NCBI GenBank assembly: GCA_937890335.1 | Contig: CALBXO010000670.1 | Coordinates: forward strand, 1-39,014 | Direction: 5' to 3' | Origin: an uncultured Pseudomonadota bacterium | GTDB lineage: Bacteria; Myxococcota_A; Bradymonadia; Bradymonadales; GCA-2716585 | Length of the DNA: 39,014 nucleotides | Shown: in pieces, positions 24,014-33,729 of the stretch | Layout: each line of letters starts with the position of its first letter | Numbering within the stretch: the first letter of the stretch is position 1 | The notes under the pieces: model-generated | The model's input: only the letters and a program-made list of their open reading frames with translations | The model's database searches: none | What the model was told of the DNA's origin: nothing | Made by a program: the position numbers and the translations under genes

Positions 24014-24718
24014 ATGCACTGGTTCCTGACAGCAATCCTCCTGGCGCAAGGCGTACCCACGGTCCCGACATGGGTTGCGCCGGAGGCGCGGCGCGCACAG
24101 CTTGCACCCAGCGTCGTGGTCGTGGAGGTCTCCGCGCCGAAGCGCAAACACATCACGACCTTCGGGGACGACGGGCCTCGCGGCGCGGCCGTCTGGGTGC
24201 AACCCGCGGTGGAGGGCGCGGAGCCGTCGCTGCTCACGGCGGAGTACCTCGTGCGCGGCGCGGCGAGCGTGCGGCTGCGAGTTGGAGACCGCGTGTGGCC
24301 CACCAAGGTGCTGCGCTCCGACGCGCGCGTCGGCTTTGCCCTGCTCGAGTGCCCACCAGAGCTGGCCAAAACCCTCTCACCGGCACCGCTGACCCAATCG
24401 GAGCTCGTGCCGCACTATGGCTTCAGCATCGCGGACGCGCAGCTGATCGGCATCTCCGTCAACGGGCGAGGAACCGATCAGCTGGTGTGGTATTGGCGCG
24501 CCGCCCCCTCGCTGCCTCCCGGTCACCCCATCTTCGATGCTCGGGGTGATATGGTCGGTCTCTACGCGGTGCAGAGCCCCGAGCATCCGGGCGTCGGCTT
24601 CGCGATCTTCGGGCCGACGATCGCCGGTTTTCTCGCCGGTCCGCCCCCGGAGCCGGAGCCCAGAATCAAGCCCATGGAGCTGTGGGGCTCGGGTGGCAGA
24701 CGCGTGGACGACCAATGA
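24014..24718 (+). CDS. HtrA/trypsin-like pseudoprotease (catalytic triad lost)
   Basis: This is 234 residues from ATG 24014. That start gives a Sec-type signal (MHWFLTAILLAQGVPTVPTW). The body follows a trypsin-like HtrA fold: 'LAPSVVVVEV', 'GAAVWVQPA...SLLTAEYLVRGAASVRLRVGDRVWPTKVLRSDARVGFALLECPPEL' and 'LPPGHPIFDARGDMVGLYAV'. Compared with the family pattern, the catalytic His (TxAHVV) is Tyr in TAEYLV, the Asp (TDLALL) is Gly in VGFALL, and the Ser (GNSGGPL) is lost in PPGHPIF. No PDZ domain follows. It is therefore a probable non-catalytic periplasmic binding or scaffold protein. The stop overlaps the tilS start (ATGA), so it heads the tilS-ftsH-cdaA transcript. Alternative starts lie at 23960 and 23969. 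Confidence 0.78.
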   Translation: MHWFLTAILLAQGVPTVPTWVAPEARRAQLAPSVVVVEVSAPKRKHITTFGDDGPRGAAVWVQPAVEGAEPSLLTAEYLVRGAASVRLRVGDRVWPTKVLRSDARVGFALLECPPELAKTLSPAPLTQSELVPHYGFSIADAQLIGISVNGRGTDQLVWYWRAAPSLPPGHPIFDARGDMVGLYAVQSPEHPGVGFAIFGPTIAGFLAGPPPEPEPRIKPMELWGSGGRRVDDQ

Positions 24719-26073
24719 CCCCCGAAGGCGCTCTGGAGTCCTTGGTGGGCCAACGCGTGGCGGTGGCCTGGAGCGGTGGCGCGGACTCGACCGCGCTTTT
24801 GCACGCGGCGGTGGAGGTGCTCGGAGGGCCGGCTGTCGTCGCCCTCCACGTCGACCACGGGATGCGTGAGGGTAGCGCGCAGGATCTCGCGTTCTGCCGT
24901 GCGGGTGCCCAGCAGCTCGGCGCCACATTCGGCGAGGGGTCACTCGAGCTCGGGTCCATGGCGTCCGAGGCTGTCGCGCGCGCCGCGAGGTACAGCATTC
25001 TCGGTCAATTGTGCCGAGAGCACGGCGTGACCACGCTGCTGACCGGACACCACGGCAACGACAACCTGGAGAGCCTGCTCCTGGCGCTCATCCGCGGCAG
25101 CGGCCTGACCGGCCTCGCGGGAATCCGCGCCACGACCGACCTCGCCGCCATCACCGGCCAGCCGACCGATCGTGGCATTGCCGTCCGGCGCCCCTTCCTG
25201 CCGCTGACCCGGGCGGGGATTGTGGCGTGGCTCGGACAGCGCGAGTACCGGACGGACCCGACCAACCAATTGCACGACCGCCGGCGCAACCGGATTCGGC
25301 ACGAGGTCGTCCCGGCGCTGTTGGACATTGCGGACACGCCGGACCCCGCCCTGCGGACGCCGTCGACCCTGGACGCCGATCGCGCCCTGCTCGAGAGACT
25401 GGCCCGCGTGCACCTGGACCAGGCCCGGCGCGACAATGGCTGGGAACTGGAGATCCTCCTGCGCGCCGACGAGGGCCTGTGGCCGCATTGGCTGCGCGCC
25501 CTGCTCTGCACCCACACGGCCCATCCGCCCGATTGGGCCTCCGTCCAGCGCGTATTGGCCGCACTGGTGCGCGGTCGCAGCGGGCGATTTCAGGTTCGGG
25601 GGGCTGAGGTCACCCTCACCAAGGGCATTGTGCAGGTGTGGCCGACCATCCGGGAGGAGGCAACGCCAGCCGCGTGCACCATCGATGTCGGTCAGGACGT
25701 GATGTTCGGTTCATGGCGCCTCGCGATCCGATCTGTGGTCGGCCGCGCACTGCCTGCCGACTGCGAAGCATTTGACCTTGCCGGCATCGAGCTCCCCCTT
25801 CACGTCCGCGCTCCGCGACCAGGCGAGCGGATCTCGCGTTTGCATGGACGCACCAGCCCGATCCGCCGCCTTCTCGCCGATGCGGGAATGCCCGCGCATC
25901 GGCGCTCGTTCGTCCCCGTCGTGACCGACAGCAGGGGCCAGATGCTCCTCGTCGGCGGCGCGGGCCGGGCCCGGACAGCCCCCATCACCGAGGACACGGA
26001 AGCGACGCTGCATGTCTCCTGTAGTGCAACGCACGCACACGAGGATTGCGGGGGCGACCGAGGTTCTCTATAA
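24715..26073 (+). CDS. tilS: tRNA(Ile)-lysidine synthetase TilS
   Basis: This 452-residue protein is the N-type ATP pyrophosphatase that changes cytidine-34 to lysidine in tRNA-Ile(CAU), an essential step for reading AUA. The PP-loop SGGADST is at 20-26. 'ALHVDHGMRE', 'TLLTGHHGNDNLESLLLALIRGSGLTGLAG' and the TilS-specific 'RRNRIRHEVVPAL' follow. The C-terminal half carries the substrate-binding domain ('RAPRPGERISRLHGRTSPIRRLLADAGMPAHRRSFVPVVTD'), so it is a long, complete form. ATG 24715 overlaps the pseudoprotease stop. Adjacent ftsH is a very common arrangement for tilS. Confidence 0.96.
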   Translation: MTPEGALESLVGQRVAVAWSGGADSTALLHAAVEVLGGPAVVALHVDHGMREGSAQDLAFCRAGAQQLGATFGEGSLELGSMASEAVARAARYSILGQLCREHGVTTLLTGHHGNDNLESLLLALIRGSGLTGLAGIRATTDLAAITGQPTDRGIAVRRPFLPLTRAGIVAWLGQREYRTDPTNQLHDRRRNRIRHEVVPALLDIADTPDPALRTPSTLDADRALLERLARVHLDQARRDNGWELEILLRADEGLWPHWLRALLCTHTAHPPDWASVQRVLAALVRGRSGRFQVRGAEVTLTKGIVQVWPTIREEATPAACTIDVGQDVMFGSWRLAIRSVVGRALPADCEAFDLAGIELPLHVRAPRPGERISRLHGRTSPIRRLLADAGMPAHRRSFVPVVTDSRGQMLLVGGAGRARTAPITEDTEATLHVSCSATHAHEDCGGDRGSL

Positions 26074-26091
26074 GTGTTTGCTCCGAGCGGG

Positions 26092-26119
26092 TTGACCTCC
26101 GACCCCTCGGGCGTAGATT
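26092..26119 (+). promoter_or_regulatory. Internal promoter before ftsH
   Basis: TTGACC (26092-26097), a 16-base spacer and TAGATT (26114-26119) form a good sigma-70-like pair just after the tilS stop. The start would lie near 26126, giving about a 60-base leader before TTG 26188. A weaker pair (TTGCGG 26046, TATAAG 26069, 17 apart) overlaps the tilS end. Confidence 0.6.
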
Positions 26120-26187
26120 GGTCGAAGCTGCGGGCGTGGGAGCGCCGGCGGGATCGGGGTCGCAGACCCTCTACACAGGTCGAGATA

Positions 26188-28191
26188 TTGTTCAGCAAGC
26201 AATCCACGAAAACCATTCTGCTCTGGCTCGTCTTCATCCTTGTTGGCGTGTCCATGTGGAACATCATCAGCAATGGGTCCGAGGACGGCGAGAAGGTCGT
26301 GTTCTCCGACTTCCAGCGCGCGGTGGAGACCAACCAGGTCAAGGAAGTCACGATCACCGGGATGGAGATCGAGGGGTCCTTCACTGAGGCTGGGATCGAG
26401 AAGTACAGCACGAACGGCAAAGCGCGTTTCACCACGGTGGGCGTCGTGGACCCGGATCTGCGAGACGCTCTCGTGGCGAGCGCCGTCAAAGTGGAGTTCA
26501 AGAACGAAGACCAGGGATCCCTGCTCCAGACTCTGCTGATCTATTGGCTCCCGATGCTGCTCCTCTTCGTCGTCTTTTTCCTGTTCATGCGCCAGATCCA
26601 GTCCGGCGGTGGGAAGGCGATGAGCTTCGGCAAGAGCAAAGCGCGCCTGCTCAATGAGTCCCAGAACAAGGTCACGTTCGCCGACATCGCGGGCATCGAA
26701 GAGTCCAAGACCGAGCTGCGGGAGATCATCGATTTCCTGAAGGACCCCAAGAAGTTTACCAAGCTCGGAGGGCGGATTCCGAAGGGAGTTCTCTTGATGG
26801 GTCCTCCGGGCACCGGCAAGACGCTTTTGGCGAGGGGTGTGGCCGGCGAAGCGGGCGTTCCGTTCTTCACCATCTCCGGCTCGGACTTCGTGGAGATGTT
26901 CGTGGGAGTCGGTGCCAGCCGCGTGCGCGACTTGTTCGAGCAGGGCAAGAAGCAGGCGCCGTGCATCATCTTCATTGACGAGATCGACGCGGTGGGCCGC
27001 CACCGTGGCGCCGGTATGGGCGGCGGTCACGACGAGCGGGAACAGACCCTCAACCAGCTCCTTGTGGAGATGGACGGCTTTGAGTCGAACGAGGGCGTCA
27101 TCCTCATCGCCGCGACCAACCGGCCCGACGTTCTGGACCCGGCGCTGCTGCGCCCGGGTCGCTTCGACCGCCGTGTCGTCGTACCGCGACCGGACATCGG
27201 CGGGCGCGAGGGCATTCTGAAGGTCCACACGCGCAAGACGCCGCTGGGCCCGGATGTAAAGCTGTCCCGTATCGCTCGGGGAACGCCTGGTTTCTCCGGC
27301 GCCGACCTCGAGAACCTGGTCAATGAGGCTGCCCTGATGGCCGCTCGCGCCGGTAAGGATCGGCTCGAGATGGAGGACTTCGAGGCCGCCAAGGACAAGG
27401 TGCTGATGGGGGTCGAGCGCAAATCGGCCATCGTCAGTGAGAAGGAGCGCCGCCTGACCGCCTACCACGAGGCGGGCCACGCCCTGGTCGCCGCGCTCCA
27501 GGGCAACACCGACCCGGTCCACAAGGTGACCATCATCCCGCGTGGGCGGGCGCTGGGTCTCACGCAGCAGCTGCCGTCGGAGGACAGGCTGACCTGGACC
27601 AGTGACTACGCCATCAAGCGCATCAGCATCATGATGGGCGGTCGCGCCGCCGAGGAGCTGATCTTCAACGAGGTCACCAACGGCGCTGGCATGGACATCA
27701 AGATGGCCACCGATCTGGCGCGCAAGATGATCTGCGAGTGGGGCATGAGCGACAAGATGGGGCCGGTCGCCTACGGCTCGGGGGGCGGAGAGAATCCGTT
27801 CCTGGGTCGGGATGGACTGGGCGGTCGCGATCACGCCGAGGCCACAGCTGTCGAGATCGACCAGGAGGTCCGCCGCCTGATCACCGAACAGTACGACCTG
27901 GCCCGTGCGCTTCTGTACGCCAATATGGACAAGCTCCAGATCATGTCCGAGGCACTCCTGAAGTGGGAGGTCCTCGATCATGAGGAGATTGCGGCCATCG
28001 TGCAGGGCCAGGACATCGAGCAGATGCGCGTCACACGCCAGGCCCAGCGGGCCGAGCGCGACGCGCGACGCGTGCCCAAGACCGATTACACGTCCAAGAT
28101 TCGGGAGAAGATTCGCGAGGCAACCGAGGAGGGCACTGGCCAGGGACCGACCCAGACGCTGCCCGAGACGGTCGAAGCCCAAGAGTCCTGA
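26188..28191 (+). CDS. ftsH: ATP-dependent zinc metalloprotease FtsH
   Basis: This is 667 residues from TTG 26188, which places the first membrane helix (8-24) at the usual distance. The GTG at 26074 would add about 38 residues that span an internal promoter. A periplasmic FtsH_ext domain (about 33-110) and a second helix (116-134) precede the AAA+ module. Walker A is GPPGTGKT (205-212), Walker B IIFIDEID (260-267), and the second region of homology '[18 protein letters not shown]'. The M41 peptidase has HEAGH at 427-431, with downstream acidic residues for zinc. The pore motif is in the '[10 protein letters not shown]' segment. It is a membrane-anchored quality-control and regulatory protease. 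The C-terminus is short and acidic. cdaA follows 12 bases later. Confidence 0.97.
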   Translation: MFSKQSTKTILLWLVFILVGVSMWNIISNGSEDGEKVVFSDFQRAVETNQVKEVTITGMEIEGSFTEAGIEKYSTNGKARFTTVGVVDPDLRDALVASAVKVEFKNEDQGSLLQTLLIYWLPMLLLFVVFFLFMRQIQSGGGKAMSFGKSKARLLNESQNKVTFADIAGIEESKTELREIIDFLKDPKKFTKLGGRIPKGVLLMGPPGTGKTLLARGVAGEAGVPFFTISGSDFVEMFVGVGASRVRDLFEQGKKQAPCIIFIDEIDAVGRHRGAGMGGGHDEREQTLNQLLVEMDGFESNEGVILIAATNRPDVLDPALLRPGRFDRRVVVPRPDIGGREGILKVHTRKTPLGPDVKLSRIARGTPGFSGADLENLVNEAALMAARAGKDRLEMEDFEAAKDKVLMGVERKSAIVSEKERRLTAYHEAGHALVAALQGNTDPVHKVTIIPRGRALGLTQQLPSEDRLTWTSDYAIKRISIMMGGRAAEELIFNEVTNGAGMDIKMATDLARKMICEWGMSDKMGPVAYGSGGGENPFLGRDGLGGRDHAEATAVEIDQEVRRLITEQYDLARALLYANMDKLQIMSEALLKWEVLDHEEIAAIVQGQDIEQMRVTRQAQRAERDARRVPKTDYTSKIREKIREATEEGTGQGPTQTLPETVEAQES

Positions 28192-28203
28192 CGGGAGCAC
28201 ACG

Positions 28204-29103
28204 GTGCTCGACACCATCTTCAGCTTTGTGGGGGCAACGGATTGGCTGTCTCTGGCCGTCACCGTCCTCGACTTTGCGATCGTATACTACGTCATCTACC
28301 GCAGCCTGCTCCTTATCAAGGGCACGCGCGCGGTACAGATGTTGATCGGCCTGCTGGCCATCATCATCATCTTTTTCGCGTCCAAAGAAGAGTACTTCGA
28401 CCTCCCGGCGCTTCACTGGCTGCTCGACACCTTCATCAGCTCGTTCATCCTGATCATCATCGTCATTTTCCAGGACGACATCAGGCGTGGGCTGTCGCAG
28501 GTTGGCGCGACCTCCATACTGTCATCCATCTCGACCCGGCAGGAGACCCAACTCATCGAGGAGGTGGTCAAGGCCAGCTCGCAGATTGCGCACACGCACC
28601 GCGGCGCGCTGATCGTGATCGAGCGTGAGGCCGACCTCGGCCCGTACGCCGACTCGGGCATCCCGCTCGATGCCAAGGTGAGCAAGGAGCTGCTCGTCTC
28701 CATCTTTCATGGCGACAACCCTCTGCACGACGGCGCGGTCGTGATTCGGAGTGACCGAGTGCAGGCGGCGGGATGTATTCTGCCGCTGACCAACACCCCT
28801 AGCGTGGACCCGAGTCTGGGTACGCGGCACCGGGCGGCTCTGGGCCTGTCCGAGGAGACGGACGCCGCGATTGTTGTCGTCAGTGAGGAGACCGGCATCA
28901 TCTCGGTCTCGTACAGGGATGAGCTCATCCGGGGCCTGGACGCGACCAGCCTCCGGGAGCTGCTCCACAGGATCTTCGCCTACCACGGGCCCGACAAGGA
29001 CACGCAGAAGCGGCGTCCGGTGATGAGATGGCTTCGGAGTCTGCCCAACCGGCGGGCCCCCGCGTCCAAGGCGGCGCCCGACACCGGGGAGTCCGACGCG
29101 TGA
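28204..29103 (+). CDS. cdaA: Diadenylate cyclase CdaA (c-di-AMP synthase)
   Basis: This 299-residue protein begins at GTG 28204, 6 bases after GGGAG. Three membrane helices in the first about 90 residues precede a DisA_N (DAC) domain. The catalytic motifs are DGA at 176-178 (NPLHDGAVVI) and GTRHRAALG with RHR at 208-210. It condenses two ATP to cyclic di-AMP at the membrane. A charged tail after about 265 is variable. The gene order cdaA-cdaR-glmM is the classic arrangement known from Firmicutes and also occurs in other phyla. CdaR is encoded in overlap (GTGA) directly downstream. c-di-AMP usually tunes potassium transport and wall turgor. Confidence 0.95.
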   Translation: MLDTIFSFVGATDWLSLAVTVLDFAIVYYVIYRSLLLIKGTRAVQMLIGLLAIIIIFFASKEEYFDLPALHWLLDTFISSFILIIIVIFQDDIRRGLSQVGATSILSSISTRQETQLIEEVVKASSQIAHTHRGALIVIEREADLGPYADSGIPLDAKVSKELLVSIFHGDNPLHDGAVVIRSDRVQAAGCILPLTNTPSVDPSLGTRHRAALGLSEETDAAIVVVSEETGIISVSYRDELIRGLDATSLRELLHRIFAYHGPDKDTQKRRPVMRWLRSLPNRRAPASKAAPDTGESDA

Positions 29104-30050
29104 AAGCCTGGTTCACACAGAACATCGGGCTCAAGCTCACAGCGCTGCTGCTGACCCTGATCCTGTACCTCTTCGTCCTGGGCGACAGGCGCGAGGACGT
29201 CCGGGCCGTGTTTGTGCCGGTGACGGTGGCCGTTACGTCAGAGCAGGTTCTGCTCAGTGACCCGGTCAAGGAGCTTAAGTTCACCCTCCGCGGTAAACCC
29301 AGCAGCCTGGACCGACTCGAGAGGCTCGGGTTTGAGACCATCATCGTCGACACCAAGACAGCCCAGCAGGGCCGGGTCGAGTTCGAGCCGGCGATGCTCG
29401 ACCTCCCCCCCGGCGTCTCCGTAGTGTCCATCAAGCCGCCGGCGATGGACATCCAGCTCGACGTGAAGGGGACACGTTCGGTTCGTGTGTTTCCGCGTAT
29501 CCAAGGTGCCCCGCGCGACGGATACCGCGTCGTGTCGCAGCGCACCGTCCCCACGCAGGTGGAGGCGGTTGGCCCCAACAGCAGGCTGGACGACATCTCG
29601 GCGCTCACCGAGTTCGTCAACATCGCGGGGCGCACGGAGACACTGCGCACCGTGCTGTCGATTCGAGACCTGACCTCCACCGGGATCGAGCTGCGACCGG
29701 ACACGGTGGAGCTCATCGTGGAGATCGAGCCGATCAAGATCGAGACCACGTTCAGCGACGTGGCGGTCGAAGTCCACAACACGCGCTACCGTCACAAGAC
29801 CGACCCACCATCCGTCGAAGTCACCCTCCAGGGGCCCAAGGATGCGTTGGAGAAACTGACAGGGGGCGCCGTCGCTGCCGTGGTCGACGCGAAATCCGAA
29901 GACAACAAGCCTCCCGGCACGTACAAGAAGCGCGTGGAGGTCACCAACCTCCCGCCCGAGGTACGGGTGGTGAGCGTGAAGCCGCCCTTTGTCTCCTTCT
30001 CCACGATGGAAGAATTGCCGGCACCGCTGCCGGATCAGGATGAACCATGA
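29100..30050 (+). CDS. cdaR: CdaR/YbbR-like regulator of CdaA
   Basis: This 316-residue protein starts at GTG 29100, overlapping the cdaA stop (GTGA). An N-terminal membrane helix (about 8-27, '[20 protein letters not shown]') anchors a large extracytoplasmic part made of YbbR-type repeats. Each has a 'V.V.V...G' core: '[14 protein letters not shown]', '[31 protein letters not shown]', and '[21 protein letters not shown]'. In characterised systems this protein binds the CdaA transmembrane region and modulates its cyclase activity, and also contacts GlmM. Overlap with both neighbours (GTGA and ATGA) suggests matched expression of the three. Confidence 0.9.
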   Translation: MKAWFTQNIGLKLTALLLTLILYLFVLGDRREDVRAVFVPVTVAVTSEQVLLSDPVKELKFTLRGKPSSLDRLERLGFETIIVDTKTAQQGRVEFEPAMLDLPPGVSVVSIKPPAMDIQLDVKGTRSVRVFPRIQGAPRDGYRVVSQRTVPTQVEAVGPNSRLDDISALTEFVNIAGRTETLRTVLSIRDLTSTGIELRPDTVELIVEIEPIKIETTFSDVAVEVHNTRYRHKTDPPSVEVTLQGPKDALEKLTGGAVAAVVDAKSEDNKPPGTYKKRVEVTNLPPEVRVVSVKPPFVSFSTMEELPAPLPDQDEP

Positions 30051-31435
30051 GACGCCTGTTTGGTACCGACGGAATTCGAGGTGTGGCCAATCGCTACCCC
30101 ATGACTGCGGAGATCGCCGTACGTCTGGGCCAGGCGGTCGCGCACCATTTTCGCCATGAGCACCGCCGCACGCGCATCCTGGTTGGCAAAGACACTCGCC
30201 TGTCGGGCTACTTCTTTGAGAATGCCCTGGCCGCCGGGATCACGAGCATGGGCGCAGATGTCATGTTCGTCGGGCCGCTGCCGACCCCGGGGATCGCGTT
30301 CCTGACGACCGATATGCGCGCGGACGCGGGCATCGTGATCAGCGCGAGCCACAACCCCTACCAGGACAACGGCATCAAGATCTTTGGGGCCGACGGATTC
30401 AAGCTCCCCGACGAGGTCGAGCTTGAGCTCGAGCAGCTGATCCTGGCCACCGACCCCAAGAGCAGCCTGGACATCGAGGCGGAGGGCGACCCTCTGGCGG
30501 GGCTCCTGGACCCGCATAGGATCGGGCGTGCGCGCCGGTATGAGGACGCGCGCGGTCGCTACCAGGTGTTCGTGAAGTCCACCTTTCCCAAGGCGCTCGT
30601 GCTCGACGGCCTGAAGATTGTCGTCGATTGCGCCAACGGTGCTGCCTACAAGGTCGCGCCCGCGGCGCTCGAGGAGCTCGGCGCTGAGCTCATCGTGCTC
30701 GGGGCCTCTCCCGACGGCACCAACATCAACGCGGAGTGCGGTTCACTGCACCCGCGCTTTGCCGCGGCCAAAGTGCTCCAGTCCGGCGCCAACCTGGGCA
30801 TCACGCTCGACGGAGACGCGGACCGCCTCATCCTCGTGGATGAGAAGGGACAGCTCGTGGACGGCGACGCCATCATGGCGCTGTGCGGCATCGAGATGAA
30901 GCGGCTCGGAAAGCTGACCGGAGATACCGTGGTCGCCACGGTCATGAGCAACCTTGGGCTGGAGGTTGCCCTGCGTCGCCACGGCGTCCATCTGGAGCGG
31001 ACCCAGGTCGGCGACCGCTACGTCGTCAGCCACATGCGCGAGCACGGCTTCACCGTCGGCGGCGAGCAGAGTGGGCACCTGATCTTCCTGGACCACGCCA
31101 CGACGGGCGACGGTCTCGTCGCCGCCCTCCAGGTGCTGGCCATCATGCAGCGCACCGGACGCCCTCTCAGCGAGCTGCGCAAGGTGATGGAGCACTACCC
31201 CCAGGTCCTGGTGAACCTGCAGGTCCGGGAGAAGCCGCCCATCGGAGACATGGAGGACGTGCAGGCGGCCATCGATGTTGTCAACGCCCGCCTGGGCGAC
31301 GACGGACGCGTCCTGGTCCGCTACTCGGGCACGGAGCCCAAGGCCCGCGTCATGGTAGAAGGCCCCAACACGGCGATGATCAACACCTGCGCAAACGAAA
31401 TCGCCGACGCGATGCGCCGAGCGATTGGAGTCTAG
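30047..31435 (+). CDS. glmM: Phosphoglucosamine mutase GlmM
   Basis: This 462-residue alpha-D-phosphohexomutase converts glucosamine-6-phosphate to glucosamine-1-phosphate for UDP-GlcNAc, peptidoglycan and LPS synthesis. The N-terminus [11 protein letters not shown] is the family signature. The phosphoserine is S101 in [11 protein letters not shown]. The metal loop is DGDADR at 255-260. The sugar-binding loop is GEQSGH (near residue 340), and the phosphate-binding '[15 protein letters not shown]' is near the end. ATG overlaps the cdaR stop (ATGA). Co-transcription with the c-di-AMP synthase suggests the wall-precursor and turgor signalling link known from other bacteria. Confidence 0.97.
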   Translation: MRRLFGTDGIRGVANRYPMTAEIAVRLGQAVAHHFRHEHRRTRILVGKDTRLSGYFFENALAAGITSMGADVMFVGPLPTPGIAFLTTDMRADAGIVISASHNPYQDNGIKIFGADGFKLPDEVELELEQLILATDPKSSLDIEAEGDPLAGLLDPHRIGRARRYEDARGRYQVFVKSTFPKALVLDGLKIVVDCANGAAYKVAPAALEELGAELIVLGASPDGTNINAECGSLHPRFAAAKVLQSGANLGITLDGDADRLILVDEKGQLVDGDAIMALCGIEMKRLGKLTGDTVVATVMSNLGLEVALRRHGVHLERTQVGDRYVVSHMREHGFTVGGEQSGHLIFLDHATTGDGLVAALQVLAIMQRTGRPLSELRKVMEHYPQVLVNLQVREKPPIGDMEDVQAAIDVVNARLGDDGRVLVRYSGTEPKARVMVEGPNTAMINTCANEIADAMRRAIGV

Positions 31436-32164
31436 ATGAGCCACCTCAGCTCCGCGGTACGTCTCGGCGTCAACGTCGATCACGTCGCCACCCTCCGTCA
31501 GGCCCGCGGCACTCGCTACCCCGATCCGGTGACCGCGGCCGCCATGGCCGAATTGGCCGGGGCCGACCAGATCACCATCCACCTGCGAGAGGATCGGCGA
31601 CACATCCAGGACCGGGACGTGCGGATCCTGCGGGAAACGGTGCAGACCCGGCTGAACCTGGAGATGGCGGCCACCGCGGAGATGGCACGGATCGCCCTTG
31701 AGACGCTGCCGCACATGGTGACGCTGGTCCCCGAGAAGCGGGAGGAGCAGACCACAGAGGGCGGGCTCGACGTGGTCCGAGCGCAGGCGATGCTCGCGGA
31801 CTACATCGCGCCGCTGCGCGACGCTGGGATTGTGGTCAGCATGTTCATCGATCCCGATGTCCAGCAGGTCCAGGCGAGTCGGGACATCGGCGCTGACAGC
31901 GTTGAACTGCACACCGGTGACTACTGCGAAGCCCCGGAATCCGAGCGGGAAGCGCTGCTCGGCGCGCTCCTGACGGCGGGGGAGTGCGGCCACGACCTTG
32001 GGCTGATCGTCGCAGCCGGCCACGGGCTCGACTACAAGAACATCCTGCCCGTCGTGGAGCTCGGTGTGTTTGAAGAGTTCAACATCGGCCACTCCATCGT
32101 GGCGCGGGCCGTGTTCGTCGGCTTCGACAGGGCCGTCGGCGAGATGATCGCGCTGCTGGTATGA
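31436..32164 (+). CDS. pdxJ: Pyridoxine 5'-phosphate synthase PdxJ
   Basis: This 242-residue enzyme forms pyridoxine 5'-phosphate from deoxyxylulose-5-phosphate and 3-amino-2-oxopropyl phosphate. Family motifs are '[16 protein letters not shown]' at the N-terminus, '[20 protein letters not shown]', 'LNLEMA', '[19 protein letters not shown]', 'FIDPD' and 'GHGLDYKN', all on a TIM-barrel layout. The ATG directly follows the glmM TAG with no spacer. The last four bases overlap the next start (ATGA). acpS, the usual next gene after pdxJ, is absent. Confidence 0.96.
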   Translation: MSHLSSAVRLGVNVDHVATLRQARGTRYPDPVTAAAMAELAGADQITIHLREDRRHIQDRDVRILRETVQTRLNLEMAATAEMARIALETLPHMVTLVPEKREEQTTEGGLDVVRAQAMLADYIAPLRDAGIVVSMFIDPDVQQVQASRDIGADSVELHTGDYCEAPESEREALLGALLTAGECGHDLGLIVAAGHGLDYKNILPVVELGVFEEFNIGHSIVARAVFVGFDRAVGEMIALLV

Positions 32165-33729
32165 GAATCTGTACGGCGGCCCAGATGCGCGAGTGCGACC
32201 GGCTCACCATCGAGGAGGTGGGCCTGCCGGGGATCGCGCTGATGGAGACCGCTGGCCGGGCCGCCGCCGACGCCGTCCTCGAGCTGTTGGCCGAGCGGAC
32301 CCGCCCGACCACCGGGATTTTCTGCGGTCGCGGCAACAACGGCGGCGACGGGTTTGTGATTGCGCGGGTGCTGCTCCAGCACGGGTACGCTGTCGATGTG
32401 TACCTGCTCGGTTCGGGGTCGGGATCGTCGGGAGATGCTGAGGTCAACCTCAGCGTCCTGCGGACGCTCGTGGACCAGGACCTTGCCCCCGGCCGCTGCC
32501 AACTTCATAGGCTCGGCGACCAGCTGGCCGATGGCATCTCCATCGCCGGCCTCCTGCACGGCATCCCAGCGTACGACGTGGTGGTCGACGCCCTGCTTGG
32601 TACTGGCCTCGGCGGCGTGGTCCGCACGCCGTACAAAGAGGTTGTCGAACACTTGAACCGCGCGCGCTCCTATGTGGTGGCGGTCGACATCCCCAGCGGG
32701 CTCGACAGCGACACGGGCCAGGTCCTTGGCGTGGCGGTCGACGCCGACATCACCGTGACGTTTGGCCTGGCAAAGCGCGGGCAGGTTCTCTACCCGGGCC
32801 GCAGCCACTGCGGCGACCTACGTGTTGTAGACATCGGTATCCCGGATGGTGTCTGTGACCGCGCGGGCGTGGCGGGTATGGCGCTGACTCGCGCCACGGC
32901 GCGCGCGGCGCTGCCACCGCGCCCCACCGGCGGGCACAAGGGCACGTTTGGTCATGTCCTGTGCCTCGGCGGCACCGGAGGTCATACGGGCGCGATTACT
33001 CTGACGAGCATGGCCGCGCTGCGCGCCGGCGCGGGCCTGTCCACCGCGGTGGGTCTCACGCCGGAGATCGAGCGGGTCGCACAGGTCCACCCTGAAGTGA
33101 TGACGTGGGTAGTGGCGGGCCCTTCCGCGCTGGCGTCGCTGGCTGCGGGCAAGACGGTGGCGGCCGGCCCTGGACTTGGTGTCTCCGCGGCCGCCCGCGA
33201 CCTTGTGCTTCAACTCTGCGACCTGGACACGGTCCGGGTGCTGGACGCGGACGCGCTGAACATCGTCGCGCGCGAAGTGGACGCCGGCGGGTTGCTGCGC
33301 CGCGCCGCGGAGAAGGGGCCGACGATTCTCACGCCACACCCCGGCGAGTTTTCGCGGCTGACCGGCCGGAGGATCGCAGACCTGCTCGCGGACCCGGTGG
33401 CGGCTGCCAGGGACTTTGCCACGGATACCGGCTGCATCGTCGTCCTGAAGGGAGCAGCCACTGTGGTGGCCCATCCCGATGGGCGCTACGCTCTGAACAC
33501 GAGCGGCAACCCTGGAATGGCGACCGCCGGTAGCGGCGATGTACTAACCGGGTTGATTGCGGGTCTTGCCGCACAGGCAGGCTCGGACGCTTGGAGCGCC
33601 GCGTGCGCCGGCGTGTTTGTCCACGGCCTGGCCGGGGACAGAGCCGCTCAGAGCGTCGGGCGTCGGTCGCTGACGGCCACCGACCTCGTCGCGCACATTG
33701 GGGGGGCCCTCGAGGCATGCGAGGCGTGA
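32161..33729 (+). CDS. Bifunctional NAD(P)H-hydrate epimerase/dehydratase (NnrDE)
   Basis: This 522-residue fused repair enzyme has an N-terminal YjeF_N epimerase domain (about 1-220, with GRGNNGGDG at 57-65 and '[12 protein letters not shown]'). This domain interconverts the R and S hydrates of NAD(P)H. The C-terminal ADP-dependent dehydratase domain is ribokinase-like (about 250-520, '[21 protein letters not shown]', 'DADALN', '[12 protein letters not shown]', '[15 protein letters not shown]' near 450-465). Both halves look complete. ATG 32161 overlaps the pdxJ stop. The 3' end overlaps or abuts the following exported-protein ORF. Confidence 0.94.
   Translation: MRICTAAQMRECDRLTIEEVGLPGIALMETAGRAAADAVLELLAERTRPTTGIFCGRGNNGGDGFVIARVLLQHGYAVDVYLLGSGSGSSGDAEVNLSVLRTLVDQDLAPGRCQLHRLGDQLADGISIAGLLHGIPAYDVVVDALLGTGLGGVVRTPYKEVVEHLNRARSYVVAVDIPSGLDSDTGQVLGVAVDADITVTFGLAKRGQVLYPGRSHCGDLRVVDIGIPDGVCDRAGVAGMALTRATARAALPPRPTGGHKGTFGHVLCLGGTGGHTGAITLTSMAALRAGAGLSTAVGLTPEIERVAQVHPEVMTWVVAGPSALASLAAGKTVAAGPGLGVSAAARDLVLQLCDLDTVRVLDADALNIVAREVDAGGLLRRAAEKGPTILTPHPGEFSRLTGRRIADLLADPVAAARDFATDTGCIVVLKGAATVVAHPDGRYALNTSGNPGMATAGSGDVLTGLIAGLAAQAGSDAWSAACAGVFVHGLAGDRAAQSVGRRSLTATDLVAHIGGALEACEA

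Noticed and set aside
26074-26187. GTG 26074 as the start of FtsH
   Set aside because: It would add 38 residues not found in FtsH, spanning a good internal promoter. TTG 26188 gives the usual short N-terminus before the first helix.
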